From positions 2,008,785-2,072,784 of the forward strand of contig NW_022985438.1 of assembly GCF_010093595.1 (NCBI RefSeq): a stretch of 64,000 nt of DNA. The letters run 5' to 3'. Positions 59,701 through 64,000 of this stretch are shown here, one piece after another; positions within the stretch are counted from its first letter, which is position 1, and every line of letters starts with the position of its first letter. Made by a program: the position numbers and the translations under genes. A model generated the notes under the pieces. That model ran no database searches. It was not told the DNA's origin and saw only the letters and a program-made list of their open reading frames with translations. Source of the DNA: Mytilinidion resinicola (taxonomy: Eukaryota > Ascomycota > Dothideomycetes > Mytilinidiales > Mytilinidiaceae).

Positions 59701-59896
59701 CACCCGGAAGGTAGATAAGCCCTTTCGAGGCTTTGAGTTTCTGGGCCACCCTCTGTGCGTGCTGTTTGGCCGGATACTTCTCCAAGGGCGATGACGAGTC
59801 GATGTGGACCCAAAAGTCTTTGACAACCTGTTGCTCGTTCTGGAGCCTGTTGTACAGCTCCGTAGCCTTCAGCTCCTGGGGCGCGGCGGAGGCCAT
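56711..59896 (-). CDS. Prolidase (M24B) fused to a Zn2Cys6 zinc-cluster region
   Basis: Three exons (59896-59625, 59313-57864, 57799-56711) give 936 residues without a stop. Residues 1-510 form a complete M24B prolidase/aminopeptidase-P that cleaves Xaa-Pro peptides. Metal ligands are all present: Asp281 and Asp292 ([20 protein letters not shown]), His377 ([13 protein letters not shown]), Glu445 (TVEPGIYF) and Glu486 (GGVRIEDD). A linker follows, then Cys567-x2-Cys570-x6-Cys577-x11-Cys589-x2-Cys592-x7-Cys600, the fungal Zn2Cys6 DNA-binding spacing, with the CRTRKLRC helix and a basic KKLTKTRK after it. The last part is disordered and ends in a C-x2-C-x14-H-x5-H finger (Cys900, Cys903, His918, His924). 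Ordinary prolidases stop near residue 510. In-frame ATGs just before the cluster could start a shorter second product. Confidence 0.78.
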
Positions 59897-61896
59897 ACCC
59901 GGCACCTGTTGAACTAATCTCACGGGATCGCGAAAAGGATGATGAAGCGTCGGAGTGTGGTGTCGCAGAAGCAAGGTGTTGGCGCGGGTGATAGATAACG
60001 TGGGAGGTTCGCACGGGCCAACTCAGCCGGTGAACGACTCCACAGCCTCAATCGCCAGGAGCTTCTGGTGACAGGAACTTAGGCAGTGTTCACCTTTCGC
60101 AGGCAGACAGGAGAACCCGGGGAAAGTCGTGCTGTAACCGTTGGCACGGTGGTGTATGAGCTTTTGGGAGAGCAGCAGCGGACGAGGGGCCTTTTCTAAG
60201 GTCCGCCCTAGCATCTTCATGCGCTTGTACGACGCTGTACAACACGACACCTCGCTCGCATGCATTATCGGACAGGAGCAGACAATATTGGGCAATGCCG
60301 ATTTGGATGATGGGCTCAGAGCTGCCCTTACCGCTGATAGACATTGTCCGCAGACCTCTGTCATATCCTAATTCATGGAATCACACTCGACTAGGCGAAG
60401 CCACTACCTCCACGAAGAAGCATATCTCATCTCGCTCTCGGGACAGGCTACTAGGGTCCCTAGAACCGTCTGTCTGACGAGGGCAGGCACATAATATACC
60501 GTATATGTGTCACGATAATCACCAACTCTCCTGAATTTAGACGTCCACTGCGGGGTGAAGGATCACAATCCCCTGCGGACTACTTCTGTCACACGGGACA
60601 GATTTCGAGGATTTTGTGATCTGTCTTCCCTCCCCGTTATCTTATCATCAGGCTTTGCACTAAAGACAACACTAGCTGAGAATGAACAATCCATAACAAC
60701 GCCTTAGCTCTAATTGAAAGCCCCGTGGTAAAGCTTTGGACATGAAGGATATCAGAGACTTGGTCCAGTTTTCCATCTCTGAACAAAATACTCGGAAACA
60801 AGTCGGATTTCCAATTGCTTTCCGTATTTCTTTGTCACAAATCTGATTTTCAACTTCATGCTCTTGGCCCCAACTTGGAACCCAAATTTTAAGTACGGAA
60901 ATATCTGTATGTACTCGAAACTCTACAACTTTTCAGTACAAAGACTCGCTCAAAACTCATTGGCACCTACACACAATCGTCCCGAGCAGGAGAAAAGGTT
61001 CAAAATCCTGCCATCGGAGAATGTGGAGGCCAACTAATCCGCATAGGTTGCGTCCTGTGTGTCAACAAAGCACTTCCATAATACCTTACCATATACTCTA
61101 GCAACATACCGACTCATCACTTGGCACGTCAGTTCATCACTAAGACCTATGTTAGTCAGCGTGGGGTCTGAAAGGGGCTGAACGGGCCGCCTAAGTCACA
61201 TGGTCCACATGCCTAAAACATCAGCCATGTTCTCCCGGCAGCGACGAAACAAGGCACCCACGGGGCCAGATAGTCAACGTTGGCGAGGCCATGTCTTCCA
61301 GGCGGGAAGATCCGAGATCAAAATGGCGTTTCCGAGCCCGTGGTACAGTCCTCTCGCTATTCACCTCGGTGCGGGGAAGAATGTCTCACCTGCGGCCAGG
61401 CCCCCCGTCATGCACAACGGCTGTGGCTTCGGTTGTGGCTCTGTCCCCGGTACAGTAACGTCACGATCAGCCAGCTGTAGAACTTCGAGTCCGGCTTGTC
61501 TGACAGTCCGGAGTTTGATTTATCCCCATAATGTTGGATGGCTGAAATAGTAGTGCCATGAAATAACAAGTATTCTAAGGATGAAGCCCGACAAGCGATT
61601 TATCAAGCGGTAATTAGATACGAGTAGTAGAGATAGACAATCTGGTATATGTTTAAGATAGGTAAAAGAAAGGCATAAGGCATTAAAGTTAGGGTCCTCG
61701 CGGTTCACATATCCTTCCAATAGTTGATCGAATCCGCTCCAGCTCCAACACGCTAGCCTAAAGTCTGCCTGCGGACAAGTGGGAGTATCAAGTTTACCTC
61801 AGTCTGAAGCCCGCATTCTCATCATGAGATGCGTAAGAGATATGCCGCCAGCTGCTGCAGTTCTCTCCCAAACTTCCAAGAAGCCCACGGCTGCTC
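59897..61896. other. Long intergenic region
   Basis: Two kilobases between the prolidase-fusion start and the P450 stop (both minus). Several short frames (60141-60371, 61200-61550) have no protein-like features. No RNA gene, repeat or transposon recognised. Confidence 0.45.
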
Positions 61897-63972
61897 TTAC
61901 ACCTTTCCCCAGCCTAGTTCTTTGCCTTGGCCTTGGCTCTCACCCCAGTAGGCTCTGCTACTTGAGTAAGCACCCTTCGCCCGCTCCTCTTCGAAAAGAG
62001 AGCGAGCCTTCTCTGCTAGATATCTTGTGCGGACACTCAAGTCAAATTCGAATGGTACCGGCTTTGCTATGAGCAGTGTTGTGTAGTCAAGTGTTGGATC
62101 AAGATCTTGGCTAGACTTCTTGGTCTTGACGCGAACCTTTTCCATATGCGCCTCGTCTTCTGCGATATCTGCAGCCGGCCAGGCACCCGGATAGAAAAGC
62201 TCTTCAGTCGCTTCCGACTTTTCCAGACCAGCGTTCAACTCTTCGGCGGAGATAGTCGCATTTGCGTGGTGGCGTCGGAGACCATATTTCTCGTCAAGTT
62301 CTTCGGCTTCGGACTGTGAGTCGTAGCCAGAGTCGCTGCAGGCTTCGTCACTGTTATTTTCGCTTTTTTTCGCAATGTTGAATAACCAGGCGATAGATCC
62401 AATCCCGATCAACATGTCCTCGTCTGCGACACCCTGACCTTGGCACACCCTGCGGCCATACCCAAACTGCGTGCAGTTAATCACTGTGGGATATTGCGAG
62501 AGCGGCTCGCGATAAGTCGGAAATTCAGGCTTAACCCAGCGCAGAGGGTTGAAGATTTCAGGGTCTGGGAACATAGCGGGGTCGCGAGAAATGGCCCTAA
62601 CGTCGGTTAGCGATCGACCAATGAGGACAGCTCTAGGCCAACGTCAACGTCTGCTTACCATTCAAGTGGATGCATCACACTGCCCTTGGGGATGTGGTAG
62701 CCGGCATACGAGTCGTCTTGGATCAGGTAATGTGGGATGCCGGTGGGAACAGGTGGGCGCCAGCGCAGACATTCCCGGATGACAGCGCGCAAGAACGGGA
62801 GGTTCTCGCGATCCTCCGATCGAGGCGGGCGATCTCCGCAGACCCTGTCGAGCTCTTCCTGGAGCATCGGGAGATACTGCGGGTAGTGGCACATCGCGAG
62901 ACAGAAGGTTTGCATGGGTGCCGCGATGGTGAGTGCGCCAGCGATACCATGCATGCCGACCGAGTACGCGCCTTCCATATCGTACTGGAACCCCCAGCTT
63001 CCTCGATGCTCGAGGAATGTCTTCATCCAAGACTGAGGTGCTCTCTTTTCTTTCATGTCATGCTCAACGTCCTTCTGCATTATCTCAAAGAATTTCCGCT
63101 CAGTCTTCGCACGTCGTCGTTCCCATGCCTTGGGTGGTGAGAGCCAGTCCGGAAGAGACATGAGGAACGGGAGCTTGTTGCCCATTGCTCCAGTAGGCGA
63201 TACCCCGATGAGAAGCTCACGCGCTCTCTGTTTCAGCTCCTCGTTGGCTTCGCTGTGACCCCAGGCCAAGCGACATGTAACCCGAGATATGAACGACTCC
63301 AATGCGTGGTTATACTGCGATGGTTGTTCCATCAACTCTACGAGCATGCGTTTCGCCTCGAGTTCAGGGTAACGGTGGAACTTTGCGTTCTCCGACTCTC
63401 GCATCACGGTGTTTGCGAATTTACGTTGTCGTGCCCATGCGCCTATGTCAAGTTAGTAAGGTCCACATTAGAGAGAATGTTCCAGCCTTGACTAACCATT
63501 CTTGCTTGTTAGGGGAAGATACTGGCCACTGGTCCGGTTGTCATCAATGAGCGCAGGGATGTGAGGGCGGTCTGAGTAGATGGCACCCTTCTTGGACAGA
63601 AGATCGTGTGCTACCTGATCAGACGATATCCAAACATGGTTGCTGCCAGCGAGGTTGACCTGGTAGATTGGGCCGTACTCCTTTGCCCACTCGGCGAACT
63701 TGACAGCGCTGTTCTTCTCGGGCACATCCGGCACAGAGCCTAGGATAGGATAACCTGAGGTTCAAGAAATATAAGAAGATGTTCTAAGAACTGCACGACC
63801 TCGGCGATGTCACGCTGCAGAGCCTTCACGTGGGTTGGAGGATCATACCTTTGGGACCTGGTAGCTCCTTCAGACCAGGGGGGAGACGCTTGTGGGGACG
63901 ATTTGCAAATCGCTTCCAGAGCGTTGCAGCGCACAGGATGGAGACGACCAAGAAGAGAGACAGGAGAGCCAT
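61897..63972 (-). CDS. Cytochrome P450 with acidic C-terminal insertion
   Basis: Four exons (63972-63849, 63754-63497, 63442-62659, 62596-61897) give 621 residues, about 100 more than usual. An N-terminal anchor (ALLSLFLVVSILCAATLW) is followed by the Pro-rich hinge ending in LPGPKGYPILGSVPD. The K-helix ExxR is RECLRWRPP and the heme loop is FGYGRRVCQG with Cys440 as ligand, so heme binding is expected. The overall look is of fungal OrdA/CYP64-like enzymes. Two oddities: the I-helix reads GIAGALTIAAP, lacking the usual acidic-Thr pair, and about 90 Glu/Asp/Ser-rich residues (466-556) sit between the heme-proximal helix and the final strand (LIAKPVPFEFDLSVR). The insertion begins within the exon, so no intron explains it. 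Substrate unknown. Confidence 0.9.
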
Positions 63973-64000
63973 AGTTTGAGATGAGGTCTCGCTTCACGCA

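Overview
The window is nuclear DNA of a filamentous ascomycete (Pezizomycotina), most likely a dothideomycete. Genes are split by many short introns (mostly 47-115 nt, GT...AG, with branch sites close to CTAAC or CTGAC). Gene families are typically fungal: TRI12-type and sugar MFS pumps, a PTH11/rhodopsin-type receptor, class II P450s, an ABM-domain protein, exportin-T/Los1 and glycogen synthase. I assembled exon models by hand. Every spliced model whose exon lengths I summed gave a whole number of codons and uninterrupted family motifs; the two exceptions (F-box-like and ABM genes) are noted below. The class-level placement is inference.

Layout. 0-8 kb: the 3' part of an EthD-like gene, a low-complexity lysine/acidic protein (-), the mRNA 3'-processing factor CFIm25 (-) and a single-exon protein kinase (+). 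8.4-14.4 kb: a giant telomere-type OB-fold protein (-). 14.9-22.7 kb: a sugar transporter (-) divergent from a P450 (+), then a seven-helix rhodopsin-like membrane protein (-). 22.7-33 kb: an accessory-looking stretch with a 438-bp non-autonomous TA-target transposon, an F-box-like gene and an ABM-domain gene that each carry one in-frame TAG, an SDR oxidoreductase, and a divergent TRI12-type efflux pump. 34.9-39.4 kb: a secreted/GPI-like fungal protein and a proline-rich protein with a Cys/His zinc module. 40.5-54.7 kb: a housekeeping block with RPB6, S-formylglutathione hydrolase, exportin-T, a TRK potassium transporter and glycogen synthase. 56.7-64 kb: one open reading frame joining a complete prolidase to a Zn2Cys6 zinc cluster, and a P450 with an unusual acidic insertion.

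How the parts relate. The housekeeping genes serve unrelated processes (transcription, 3' processing, tRNA export, formaldehyde detoxification, K+ uptake, glycogen storage). The oxidoreductase, ABM, P450 and MFS genes resemble small-molecule metabolism neighbourhoods, but no backbone synthase is present, so a biosynthetic cluster is not established.

Most worth a second look: the prolidase/Zn2Cys6 fusion, the paired CAG-to-TAG-type interruptions next to a mobile element, the P450 insertion, and the telomere-type protein whose two OB-like ends are separated by a huge acidic repeat region. No tRNA, rRNA or CRISPR was recognised.
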